The notes beneath the pieces are model-generated. The model was not told the DNA's origin, ran no database searches, and saw nothing but the letters and a program-made list of their open reading frames with translations. This document shows, piece after piece, positions 6,064 through 14,754 of a stretch of 28,667 nucleotides of DNA (positions within the stretch are counted from its first letter, which is position 1; each line of letters begins with the position of its first letter). The stretch comes from an uncultured Bacteroides sp. (GTDB taxonomy: Bacteria > Bacteroidota > Bacteroidia > Bacteroidales > Bacteroidaceae): NCBI GenBank assembly GCA_947071285.1, contig CAMTFK010000035.1:1-28667 (forward strand), given 5' to 3'. Both the position numbers and the translations under genes were made by a program.

Positions 6064-6831
6064 ATGGGAATTATCAATCAAGGCATTCTCGGAGGGTTCT
6101 CTGGCAAAGTGGGACCGATAGTCGGTTTCCGATGGAAATCAAAATATTACATACGTGCACGTGCAGCCAAAACCAGCAATCCACGCACACCTAAGCAACA
6201 GGAACAACGGGGCAAATTCGCTACATCATTCAACTTTCTGAAAACGATGAAACCTTTCATACGCATTGGATATAAAGAATTTACACAGGATAAATCCGCG
6301 TTCAATGTCGCCATGTCCTACACCCTGAAAAGAGCCGTGACGGGTAGCGGAAAAGATATTGCAATTGACTTCAACCGGGTACTGGTTTCTATGGGAACCC
6401 TGATGCCCATATTTGAAGGTACAGCCATGCAAGAGAAGGAAAAAATGAGTTTTAACTGGCAGAATAACTCTGGCATGGGAAATGCGGAAGACACCGATAT
6501 AGCCATGCTGCTGGTATACAACACAGATAAAGAAACGGCCGTCTACAACACCGAAGCCACCTTGCGCTCCGACAAGCACGCGGAACTGGCACTTCCGGAT
6601 AATTGGCAGGATGATGAATTAGTAGCCTACCTCAGCTTTCGCAGTGCCGACGGAAGCTGTGTAGCCAACAGCATTCGCCTGTCGGTTTCAGTCGTTGAAG
6701 TATCGGAAGAAAAAACGGAAATGAATATAAAACCGGAGAACCAACTTCCTGCACACAGGAAGTTAAGACCTTGTCAACAAGAAGTTAACTCCTTGTCGAC
6801 AAAGAGTCAACTTCTTGTAAACAGTTGCTAA
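6064..6831 (+). CDS. DUF6266-family protein
   Basis: This 255-residue protein has no signal peptide and no membrane segment. The N-terminus (Met-Gly-Ile-Ile-Asn-Gln-Gly-Ile-Leu-Gly-Gly-Phe-Ser-Gly-Lys-Val-Gly) and the following Arg-rich region with Asn-Pro-Arg-Thr-Pro-Lys-Gln are typical of the DUF6266 family, found mainly in Bacteroidetes and of unknown function. Residues about 1-220 form the conserved body. The last 30 or so codons are made of four degenerate 22-bp palindromic repeats (6743-6830), so the C-terminal peptide is probably a by-product of a nucleic-acid element. The gene ends only 17 bp from the convergent GH88 gene. Confidence 0.75.
   Translation: MGIINQGILGGFSGKVGPIVGFRWKSKYYIRARAAKTSNPRTPKQQEQRGKFATSFNFLKTMKPFIRIGYKEFTQDKSAFNVAMSYTLKRAVTGSGKDIAIDFNRVLVSMGTLMPIFEGTAMQEKEKMSFNWQNNSGMGNAEDTDIAMLLVYNTDKETAVYNTEATLRSDKHAELALPDNWQDDELVAYLSFRSADGSCVANSIRLSVSVVEVSEEKTEMNIKPENQLPAHRKLRPCQQEVNSLSTKSQLLVNSC
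6743..6830 (+). repeat. Four tandem degenerate 22-bp palindromic repeats
   Basis: Units are 6743-6764, 6765-6786, 6787-6808 and 6809-6830, with a consensus near AACTCCTTGTCAACAAGAAG plus TT. Neighbouring units agree at about 13-16 of 22 positions. Each unit is roughly self-complementary: 6743-6764 has perfect 9-bp arms around CACA. Neighbours also pair with each other, since 6777-6818 is a 42-bp palindrome centred on GTCGAC with two mismatches. The array covers the 3' end of the DUF6266 gene up to its stop codon. Confidence 0.75.
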
Positions 6832-6848
6832 TCAATGCCCTATTTTTA

Positions 6849-8066
6849 CTACTTGTGACTATCCATCAGCTCCTTTGCTTTTTTGTATTTCAGCAATGCT
6901 TGCAAGTAGTAATAATCAGCATAATTTATAGAAGCGTCTATTTCGTATCCACCCGGATGATTGCCGGTGCTGTGCATCAGAAACGCAGGTTTTCTATCCC
7001 GGCACTGATACCTTTCGGAAGACAGTTCATTCAGCATCCGGATGGCGGCATCCCAATAACGGGAGGCCAACGACGGTGTATCTTCCAGTCCGGACAATTC
7101 GATAAGCGCAGAGGCTGTAATGGCTGCTGCCGAGGCGTCTTTGGGTTGTTCCATCATATCCGGTGCGTCAAAGTCCCAATACGGAATATAGTCTTCGGGG
7201 AGATTTTTCAGATAAAGGTCCGTAAGTTTTTCTGCAAATCGCAGAAATGTTTTATCACCCGTCTCCCGGTAAACCATCATATATCCGTAAATTGCCCAAG
7301 CCTGTCCTCGCGCCCACAGGCTGGAATCACCGTATCCCTGATTGGTCACCCCTTTTATGAAATGACCGTCAATCGTGTCATAAACAGCCACATGATAATT
7401 GCCCCCATCTTCACGGAAGGAATATTTCATCGTTGTCTGCGCATGCTTTACGGCCATGTCATACAAATCCTGCCCCCCACCATTCCGGGCAGCCCAGAAA
7501 AGGATTTCCAGATTCATCATATTATCCATGATGGTATTGTGGGGCCATCCCATCCTTTTCACCATCCCGGGCCAGGAAAGTATGGTGCCGACTTTAGGAT
7601 TATACAGCTTTGCCAATTTCTGCGCTCCTTTCAGGATAGCAGCTTTATACTCCTCATTTCCGGTCACACGATACGCATTTCCGAAACTACAGAATATCTG
7701 GAAACCGATATCATGGTCGGCACCATGCACAGGAGTGACCAATGGCAAAAGGCACTCCGTGTAGCGGATAGCGTGTGCCTTGATATCTTCGTTGCCGGTA
7801 GCCTCATAATCACACCAAAGGATGCCGGGCCAGAAACCGCTGGTCCAGTCATAAATATTACTCATATTCCAATTTGTCTGATTGGCCTCCATGCTTCTGG
7901 GCATCAAACAGGAATCCTGATCTATTTCGCTTAATGTCCGCCTTATCTGAGCGTCACAGTATTCCAATTGTCGGTCTAAATGAATAGGGTCTGCTTGTTT
8001 ATCAAGCGCACAACCTCCCCATCCGAGGCTGAGACTGACCAACAGCAAACTCAGTTGCTTTCTCAT
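6849..8066 (-). CDS. GH88 unsaturated glucuronyl hydrolase
   Basis: This enzyme should hydrate and release the 4,5-unsaturated uronic acid left at the non-reducing end of oligosaccharides by polysaccharide lyases. It has 405 residues and an (alpha/alpha)6-barrel family pattern. Asp119 in Asp-His-Asp-Ile-Gly-Phe and Asp181 in Met-Asp-Asn-Met-Met-Asn-Leu-Glu correspond in spacing to the two catalytic Asp residues of Bacillus UGL. Further family motifs are Trp-Ala-Arg-Gly-Gln-Ala-Trp and His-Ser-Thr-Gly-Asn. The signal peptide ends Trp-Gly-Gly-Cys, a loose lipobox, so it is probably a periplasmic lipoprotein. It lies 116 bp after the GH92 gene with no promoter motif between them, and the two are probably one operon. 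It supplies the step downstream of the lyase domain at 19639-22308. Confidence 0.92.
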   Translation of the reverse strand: MRKQLSLLLVSLSLGWGGCALDKQADPIHLDRQLEYCDAQIRRTLSEIDQDSCLMPRSMEANQTNWNMSNIYDWTSGFWPGILWCDYEATGNEDIKAHAIRYTECLLPLVTPVHGADHDIGFQIFCSFGNAYRVTGNEEYKAAILKGAQKLAKLYNPKVGTILSWPGMVKRMGWPHNTIMDNMMNLEILFWAARNGGGQDLYDMAVKHAQTTMKYSFREDGGNYHVAVYDTIDGHFIKGVTNQGYGDSSLWARGQAWAIYGYMMVYRETGDKTFLRFAEKLTDLYLKNLPEDYIPYWDFDAPDMMEQPKDASAAAITASALIELSGLEDTPSLASRYWDAAIRMLNELSSERYQCRDRKPAFLMHSTGNHPGGYEIDASINYADYYYLQALLKYKKAKELMDSHK

Positions 8067-8182
8067 ATTCTTAGCTCATTTAAATTAGTATTTATTTACA
8101 GCACACTCCCACCTGATGCAGACAGTCAGCAGTTCCGACCCAACCGCTGATACTCCACAAGCAGGCAGAGATCTTTTTCTTT

Positions 8183-10294
8183 TCAATTAATATGCCATGC
8201 GTTTTCCTTATTTGTCAATTCATAAATCAGGGTAGCCCCTTCTGCTATTTCCCTGTGATAAATCCATCCTCTATCCAGAGTTTTGCCATTGATAGACACG
8301 GATTTTATGTAACAGGCATCGGGGGTATCCTTCACAGACTTAACACATATCTTTTTCCCGTTTTCCATCGTCAGCTCCACATCGGCAAAAGCCGGGGGCA
8401 ACAGATAGTAGAAGTCCTGCCCGGCATTCGGAAACAGTCCTATGGAAGTGAACACATACCAGGCACCCATAGCACCGCTGTCCTCATTATCAGAGTATCC
8501 GTTAAGCAGGGAGAAATTGTTCTTCCGTATCCGGGAAACATAATGCGCTGTCAGGTCCGGCCTCCCGCAATGGGTAAAGATGAAGGGAGACAGAAATCCG
8601 GGTTCGTTATTCAGGCTGATCAAATCATGATCAAAACCATAGGACAAGCGTTTTATCATATTCGTTTTCCCACCGCAAGCTTCTATCAGGTCATCAAACT
8701 GATGCGGAACAAACAAAGTATAGGTCCAGGAATTCCCCTCATAAAAAAATTCCACCCATGAGCCGTATGTTTTGACCGGGTCCATAGCCACCCACTCACC
8801 ATTCTCCTTGCGGGGAGCAATGAACCCTTTATGCCCATGACTTTCCAACGAAGGATTGAATAACCGGCGCCAGTTGCCCGAACGTTCGCTGAGCTGTTTT
8901 TGTGTATCCCCGTCACGCATGATGCCGGCAATCTCAGAGGTGCAGAAGTCATTGTATGCATATTCTATTCCGGCACTGCATGACATGATGCCGCCTGTTT
9001 CCGGCTCCCACCCCAGGCGCAGGTAGTCTTTGCTGCGTGCATGACGGGCATTCCAGTTCATCAAGGCATATGCTTTCCCGTAATCGAAGCCTTTTACGTT
9101 TTTCACGATAGCATCGGCTATTACGTTGTCCACATCATCGCCTCCCTGCTTGGAACTCCAATCCAATGAACTCGTAAAGGTGGGATTGCAGACACCGTTG
9201 TGCGCAAAACGGTCAATGAATGAATTTATAGTCTTGGCTACAAAACTTTCACGCAATAAAATCATAAGCGGGTATTTGGTACGCCATGTATCCCAAATGC
9301 AATAGTGATCGTCCAGATGCGCTGATGTGCTTTCCCAATGCGGATTGTCTCCGGTGCGGTCGCGCGGCATGACGAAGCTATGGTAAAGTGTGGTATAAAA
9401 CAACCGCTCTTCAGCTTCATCTTCGGTTTTTATCCGGATTGCAGAGAGTGTATGTTCCCATACCTTCTTAGCCTCTTCCTTTATTGTATTGAAATCATGG
9501 CTCGCAATTTCTTCCGACAAGAAGCGCAAAGCATTTTCCATGCTCTTCAGCGATACTCCTACGTTCAGATGGACGGTTCCGGGATTTTTCATCAGTTCAA
9601 GGCGGGCATACAAAGCTTTGTCACCTTTGTCTGTTATCTTCACATCCTTCAAAGGAGCATCTGTCCGTATGGCAAAATACACTTTATAAGGTTCTGCACT
9701 TCCGAAACCGCCACTGTATTCTCCCCACCCCGTCAACGTTTTTTGCCCGGCATCATAGTTTATTTCTCCACCGTGAAACAAGCCTTTCACCTCAGGCACT
9801 ATGTGCTGGGGGATGTTATGCGCAACATCCAGCAATATATTGCCTTTATCAGTATCGGGGAAAGTGAAGCGATAGGCTGCACAATGGTGCGTGGGCGAAA
9901 CTTCCGCTTTGATGCCGTATCTGCTTAGCAATACCTTGTAATAATAAGGAGTGGCAACCTCATCCTGCTTGGGTGAATCGTGCCCTTCTTCTCCCGCACT
10001 GAATCCGGTTTGCGGTGAAAGCAGTACTTGTCCGTAGCGGCCCCATCCGATACCCGAAACGTGTAGCTGGCCAAAGCCCCGTATCGGCTGATCGGGTACA
10101 TAACCGGCATGACCACCGTGAGCGGTCTGGGGCGAAGGATTGACGGAACCATGCGGAAGTTGGGGCCCGACCACACAATGTCCGGCTCCGTAAGTCCCCA
10201 TCCACATATCTACTTTGTCGGCCAGGGATTGCCCTTTCACAAAGGATACATTAATTAATAAGAAAAGGCATATGCCCAATGTTCTGGTTTTCAT
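8183..10294 (-). CDS. GH92 alpha-mannosidase
   Basis: This 703-residue protein has a cleavable signal peptide (Val-Lys-Gly-Gln at about residue 22). GH92 enzymes are calcium-dependent, inverting exo-alpha-mannosidases acting in the periplasm or at the surface. Family features include the N-terminal beta-sandwich (Met-Gly-Thr...Pro-His-Gly at residues about 30-50), the Trp-Asp-Thr-Trp-Arg-Thr motif, Glu564 in Asn-Asn-Glu-Pro (general acid position), and the Asp-Asn-Glu-Asp run at 602-605 before Gly-Ala-Trp-Tyr-Val-Phe. The usual Gly-Asn-Glu-Pro is Asn-Asn-Glu-Pro here, and the protein is somewhat shorter than typical members of about 740 residues. It is divergent from the regulator gene and cotranscribed with GH88. 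In this PUL it would remove alpha-mannose from side chains; the linkage cannot be read from sequence. Confidence 0.9.
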   Translation of the reverse strand: MKTRTLGICLFLLINVSFVKGQSLADKVDMWMGTYGAGHCVVGPQLPHGSVNPSPQTAHGGHAGYVPDQPIRGFGQLHVSGIGWGRYGQVLLSPQTGFSAGEEGHDSPKQDEVATPYYYKVLLSRYGIKAEVSPTHHCAAYRFTFPDTDKGNILLDVAHNIPQHIVPEVKGLFHGGEINYDAGQKTLTGWGEYSGGFGSAEPYKVYFAIRTDAPLKDVKITDKGDKALYARLELMKNPGTVHLNVGVSLKSMENALRFLSEEIASHDFNTIKEEAKKVWEHTLSAIRIKTEDEAEERLFYTTLYHSFVMPRDRTGDNPHWESTSAHLDDHYCIWDTWRTKYPLMILLRESFVAKTINSFIDRFAHNGVCNPTFTSSLDWSSKQGGDDVDNVIADAIVKNVKGFDYGKAYALMNWNARHARSKDYLRLGWEPETGGIMSCSAGIEYAYNDFCTSEIAGIMRDGDTQKQLSERSGNWRRLFNPSLESHGHKGFIAPRKENGEWVAMDPVKTYGSWVEFFYEGNSWTYTLFVPHQFDDLIEACGGKTNMIKRLSYGFDHDLISLNNEPGFLSPFIFTHCGRPDLTAHYVSRIRKNNFSLLNGYSDNEDSGAMGAWYVFTSIGLFPNAGQDFYYLLPPAFADVELTMENGKKICVKSVKDTPDACYIKSVSINGKTLDRGWIYHREIAEGATLIYELTNKENAWHIN

Positions 10295-10341
10295 GGAATG
10301 TGATGTTTAAGGTGATAAATCCGTTACTTTTATTAGTTGTA

Positions 10342-10349
10342 CAAAAATA
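10342..10349 (-). promoter_or_regulatory. -7 box for the GH92-GH88 operon
   Basis: On the minus strand TATTTTTG matches TAnnTTTG, 48 nt before the GH92 start codon. No -33 TTTG is visible at normal spacing, as expected for a promoter that needs an activator such as the divergent regulator. Confidence 0.55.
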
Positions 10350-10371
10350 CGCGATAGTTACTATTGACGGA

Positions 10372-10435
10372 TGCAAGAATTCTTTTAAAGTATACCACAA
10401 TAACAGAGACACCTGCATTTTACAATATTCTTGCA
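10372..10435. promoter_or_regulatory. Inverted repeat TGCAAGAAT in the divergent control region
   Basis: Perfect 9-bp half-sites TGCAAGAAT (10372-10380) and ATTCTTGCA (10427-10435) are 55 bp apart centre to centre. They lie between the two divergent -7 boxes. They are a candidate operator for the AraC-type domain of the neighbouring regulator. Confidence 0.45.
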
Positions 10436-10446
10436 CCCAAAAATTA

Positions 10447-10454
10447 TATATTTG
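10447..10454 (+). promoter_or_regulatory. -7 box for the hybrid two-component regulator
   Basis: TATATTTG matches TAnnTTTG and predicts a leader of about 44 nt before the ATG at 10505. The -33 region is poor. Confidence 0.55.
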
Positions 10455-10504
10455 TATGCAGGAATTAAAAATAGGGTTACTTTTGGGCAGTTAAAATCAC
10501 TACT

Positions 10505-13500
10505 ATGAAACAGCTAATTACCACTTTATTAATCTTTTTGTTCCTTCAGCCATCCTGGGCTTCGCTCTACAGAAGCTACCAGGTGGAAGACGGACTTTCT
10601 CATAATAGTGTCTGGGCAGTAATGCAAGATAAGCAAGGATTCCTGTGGTTCGGAACGGTGGATGGATTGAACCGTTTCGACGGTAATTCCTTCAAAATAT
10701 ACAAGAAGCAACAAGGAGATTCCTTGTCTATCGGCAACAACTTTATCCATTGCCTAAAAGAAGATTCGCACGGACATTTCCTGGTGGGTACCAAGCAGGG
10801 CCTCTACCTCTTTAACCGCGAAAATGAGACATTCAGCCATGTCAAGCTGAACAACCGCTCACGCGAGGGAGACGACACCAGCATCAACTACATCATGGAA
10901 GACCCGGACGGAAATATCTGGTTGGGATGCTACGGACAGGGTATTTATGTATTAGGGCCCGATTTGCAGGTCAGGAAGCATTATATGAACAAAGGTAATC
11001 CGGGCGACATATCTTCTAATCATATCTGGTGTATGGTGCAGGATTATAACGGAGTAATCTGGATCGGATCGGATGGAGGAGGTTTGATCCGCCTCGATCC
11101 CAAAGACGAAAGATTTACTTCGATTATGCACGAAGGAGGTTTCAACCTGACAGACCCTACCATTTATAGTTTATACTGCGATATGGATAACACAATTTGG
11201 GTGGGCACTTCCGTCAGCGGATTGTATCGTTGCAACTTCCGGACGGGAAAAATAAGCAATATCGTATTTCCTAACCGCAAGATATTGAGCATTAAAGCCA
11301 TCACAGCATACTCCAATAATGAATTAGTGATGGGCTCGGATGCAGGACTTATAAAAGTGGATTGCATCCAGGAAACAATATCTTTCATCAACGAAGGACC
11401 GGCATTCGATAATATTACGGATAAAAGCATATTCTCCATAGCTCATGATATGGAAGGCGGTTTATGGATAGGAACCTATTTCGGCGGAGTCAACTATTAT
11501 TCTCCGTATGCCAATAAATTCGCTTATTACCCGGGGTCAGGCGAAGATACGTCCAAGAGCATTATCAGCTATTTTGCAGAGGAATCGTCCGACAGGATAT
11601 GGGTAGGAACCAAAAATGAAGGGTTGTCACTATTCAATCCAACCAAGATTTCGTTTGAACCGATCCAGATGCAAATTAACTATCATGATATTCAGGCATT
11701 AATGATGGACAATGACAAATTGTGGATCAGCGTATACGGAAAGGGAGTCAGTGTGGTAGATGTACATACCAATGCCTTGCTGAAACGTTACTCCAATAAT
11801 ACGGAAAATTCCGATCTGTTGATATCCAACATTGTCAATGTCATATTCAAGACATCGAAAGGGCAGATTTTCTTCGGAACTCCCGAAGGAGTCAATTGCC
11901 TGGATGCGGAAACAAAGAAAATCAGTCTCCTGGAGCGTACAAAAGGCATTCCGGTGAAAGCCATAATGGAAGATTACAATGGTTCCATCTGGTTTGCCGC
12001 TCATATGCACGGGCTGTTACATTTGTCGGCCGACGGTACCTGGGAATCTTTCACCCACATTCCGGAAGACTCGACTTCATTGATGGGCAACAACGTAAAC
12101 TGCATTCATCAGGATGCCAGATATCGCATCTGGGTAGGTACGGAAGGAGAAGGAATGGGGCTTTTTAATCCGAAAACCAAAAAGTTCGAATACATACTTA
12201 CTGAAAAGATGGGATTGCCTTCGAACATAATCTACGCCATTCAGGAAGATGCCGACGGAAACATATGGGTAAGCACCGGCGGAGGGCTGGCACAGATTGA
12301 CCCGGAAACACGCTCCATCTGTACGTTCAGGTACATCGAAGACCTGATAAAGCTACGCTACAATCTGAATTGTGCTTTACGGGGCAGGGACAATCACCTG
12401 TATTTTGGCGGAACAAACGGTTTTATTGCTTTCAACCCGAAGGATATACAGAATAATGAGTACAAACCGCCTATATGTCTGACAGGTTTCCAGATTTCGG
12501 GAAACGAGGTGACTCCCGGTGCAGCAGGCTCACCGTTGAAAGAGTCCATAAGTATGACGCAGAAGATAGAACTTGAATACAATCAGGCTGCCTTTAGCTT
12601 CGACTTTGTTTGCCTGAGTTACCTGTCGCCTGCACAAAACAAATATGCATATAAACTCGAAGGTTTCGATACGGACTGGCATTATGTGACGAACGGTAAC
12701 AACAAAGCCATCTATATGAACATACCTTCCGGCAAATATACCTTTTATGTGAAAGGGACCAATAATAACGGAGTCTGGTGTGACAATCCGGTAAAGGTGG
12801 TTGTCATCGTGAAACGTCCTTTCTGGTTGTCCAACATCATGCTGCTGTTTTATGCCATTCTTGCAGTCTCCGCATTCACTTTGCTGATCCGCAGATACAA
12901 CAGGCGCCTGGAATCCATCAATCAGGATAAGATGTATAAGTATAAGGTGGAGAAAGAAAAGGAGATATACGAGACTAAAATAAATTTCTTCACTGATATG
13001 GCGCATGAGATACGCACTCCGCTATCATTGATTGTGGCTCCTCTGGAAAACATCATTTTATCGGGCGATGGAAGCCAGCAGACAAAAAGCAATCTGGAGA
13101 TAATAAAGCGGAATGCCAACCGCCTGCTGGAACTTGTGAATCAGTTACTGGATTTCCGGAAGATAGAAGAAGATATGTTCCGCCTGTGTTTCAGCAAGCA
13201 GAATATCTCCGAAATAGTCCGCAATATACATAAACGCTATGTGCAATATGCCAGGCTGAAAAACATAGAGTTGAAGTTGAAGGAACCGGAAAAGGATATT
13301 GTCTGCGTCGTGGATAAAGAAGCAATGGAGAAAATCATCGGAAATCTGCTCTCGAATGCTGTAAAATATGCCAACAGCCTGATAACCATCAGCATGAGTA
13401 CCGACAACAATCTACTGACAATCAGCGTAGAAGATGACGGACCGGGCATCAAGAGTGAGTTTCTGGACAAGATATTCGAATCTTTCTTCCAGATAGAGAA

Positions 13501-14479
13501 CAATGCACAGAGAACGGGATCAGGATTAGGACTGGCACTGTCAAAATCTCTGGTAGCAAAACATAAAGGGAACATCACGGCGGTATCCGATTACGGGCAT
13601 GGCTGCACATTGACCTTCAACATCCCCATGGACATACAGGTCAGCATATCTCAACTCACGGAAGACAAACCGGAGCAGGAAGAAACTTGCGTGCCGCAAA
13701 CAGTCATCACCGGCGTGGAAGGAAAGCTGAAAATCGTATTAGCCGAGGATAACCAGGAGCTCAGGAGTTTCTTAAGCAGTTACCTAAGCGATTATCTGGA
13801 CGTATATGAAGCCCAGAACGGACTGGAAGCCCTGCAACTGATAGAAAATGAGAACGTCGATATTATTATATCGGATATTCTTATGCCGGAAATGGACGGC
13901 CTGGAACTGTGCAAGGCGGTGAAGTCTGATCCCGCTTATTCTCATCTGCCGTTCATCTTACTGTCTGCCCGCACTGATACGGCCACCAAAATAGAAGGGC
14001 TGAACATAGGAGCTGACGTATATATGGAGAAGCCTTTTTCGAGTGAGCAACTGCGTGCCCAGATCAACAGCATCATCAATAACCGTAACAGCATCCGTGA
14101 GAACTTCATCAAGTCGCCTCTGGATTATTACAAACAAAAGAGTGACGGACCTAATGGTAACACTGAGTTTATCGAAAAACTGAATGTCACCATACTGGAG
14201 AACCTTACAAATGAGGATTTCTCGATAGATAACCTCTCTGAGATGTTTCTGATGAGCCGCTCCAATTTACATAAAAAGATTAAGAACATCGTCGGTATGA
14301 CACCTAATGATTACATCAAACTGATCCGCTTGAACCAAAGTGCACAGTTGCTGGCTACGGGTAAATATAAGATAAACGAGGTGTGTTACCTGGTAGGTTT
14401 CAATACACCTTCTTATTTCTCCAAATGCTTTTACGAGCATTTCGGGAAATTACCGAAAGACTTTATTGTGATAGACTAA
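10505..14479 (+). CDS. Hybrid two-component system sensor/regulator (HTCS)
   Basis: This single 1324-residue protein combines sensor kinase and response regulator and controls PUL transcription on binding an oligosaccharide in the periplasm. The order is: signal peptide (1-19), about fourteen two-component-propeller repeats (Asp-Gly-x-Ile-Trp-x-Gly type, about 25-690), Y_Y_Y domain (about 700-770), TM (about 776-797), HisKA with His834 in Met-Ala-His-Glu-Ile-Arg-Thr-Pro, and HATPase with Asn951 and the Asp-Asp-Gly-Pro-Gly and Gly-Ser-Gly-Leu-Gly-Leu boxes. A receiver domain with phospho-acceptor Asp1124 and a C-terminal AraC helix-turn-helix (about 1236-1322) follow. All catalytic residues are present. 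It is divergent from GH92 and upstream of susC, the usual HTCS position. Confidence 0.95.
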   Translation: MKQLITTLLIFLFLQPSWASLYRSYQVEDGLSHNSVWAVMQDKQGFLWFGTVDGLNRFDGNSFKIYKKQQGDSLSIGNNFIHCLKEDSHGHFLVGTKQGLYLFNRENETFSHVKLNNRSREGDDTSINYIMEDPDGNIWLGCYGQGIYVLGPDLQVRKHYMNKGNPGDISSNHIWCMVQDYNGVIWIGSDGGGLIRLDPKDERFTSIMHEGGFNLTDPTIYSLYCDMDNTIWVGTSVSGLYRCNFRTGKISNIVFPNRKILSIKAITAYSNNELVMGSDAGLIKVDCIQETISFINEGPAFDNITDKSIFSIAHDMEGGLWIGTYFGGVNYYSPYANKFAYYPGSGEDTSKSIISYFAEESSDRIWVGTKNEGLSLFNPTKISFEPIQMQINYHDIQALMMDNDKLWISVYGKGVSVVDVHTNALLKRYSNNTENSDLLISNIVNVIFKTSKGQIFFGTPEGVNCLDAETKKISLLERTKGIPVKAIMEDYNGSIWFAAHMHGLLHLSADGTWESFTHIPEDSTSLMGNNVNCIHQDARYRIWVGTEGEGMGLFNPKTKKFEYILTEKMGLPSNIIYAIQEDADGNIWVSTGGGLAQIDPETRSICTFRYIEDLIKLRYNLNCALRGRDNHLYFGGTNGFIAFNPKDIQNNEYKPPICLTGFQISGNEVTPGAAGSPLKESISMTQKIELEYNQAAFSFDFVCLSYLSPAQNKYAYKLEGFDTDWHYVTNGNNKAIYMNIPSGKYTFYVKGTNNNGVWCDNPVKVVVIVKRPFWLSNIMLLFYAILAVSAFTLLIRRYNRRLESINQDKMYKYKVEKEKEIYETKINFFTDMAHEIRTPLSLIVAPLENIILSGDGSQQTKSNLEIIKRNANRLLELVNQLLDFRKIEEDMFRLCFSKQNISEIVRNIHKRYVQYARLKNIELKLKEPEKDIVCVVDKEAMEKIIGNLLSNAVKYANSLITISMSTDNNLLTISVEDDGPGIKSEFLDKIFESFFQIENNAQRTGSGLGLALSKSLVAKHKGNITAVSDYGHGCTLTFNIPMDIQVSISQLTEDKPEQEETCVPQTVITGVEGKLKIVLAEDNQELRSFLSSYLSDYLDVYEAQNGLEALQLIENENVDIIISDILMPEMDGLELCKAVKSDPAYSHLPFILLSARTDTATKIEGLNIGADVYMEKPFSSEQLRAQINSIINNRNSIRENFIKSPLDYYKQKSDGPNGNTEFIEKLNVTILENLTNEDFSIDNLSEMFLMSRSNLHKKIKNIVGMTPNDYIKLIRLNQSAQLLATGKYKINEVCYLVGFNTPSYFSKCFYEHFGKLPKDFIVID

Positions 14480-14555
14480 ATGATTATTAACCAAATAAAT
14501 GAAGAAGGGAGGATTATGAGAAAATGATAAAAAAGGGATGGTAATCAAAGAAGAA

Positions 14556-14583
14556 AGCATGAGGTATCCGACCTCCCCATGCT
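14556..14583 (+). terminator. Weak hairpin after the regulator gene
   Basis: AGCATG pairs with CATGCT and the inner AGGT with ACCT, with a CCC bulge and a 5-nt loop. There is no clear T-run, so termination is doubtful. The 275-bp gap to susC contains no other gene, and I found no exact TAnnTTTG promoter in it. Confidence 0.3.
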
Positions 14584-14754
14584 CTCTGCATAATAACTTA
14601 CAACACAAGTCATTTATTTGTTCGCAAGCATTATTATGCCCAAAGATAACCATTTTATACTTAAGATAATTAACCATGAGAATTTAAATATTGGTTTTTA
14701 TGGTTTGTTTGTAATTTCTAATACTAATAATATCCATAAATAAGGATTAATGAT

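Noticed and set aside
6743..6830. CRISPR array
   Set aside because: The units are contiguous without spacers, degenerate, and there are no cas genes.
6825..7934. Plus-strand frame of 369 residues opposite GH88
   Set aside because: It is antisense to a gene with intact catalytic motifs and has no family resemblance.
8192..8761. Plus-strand frame of 189 residues opposite GH92
   Set aside because: It lies wholly inside the GH92 gene, has no recognisable domain and no promoter or ribosome site.
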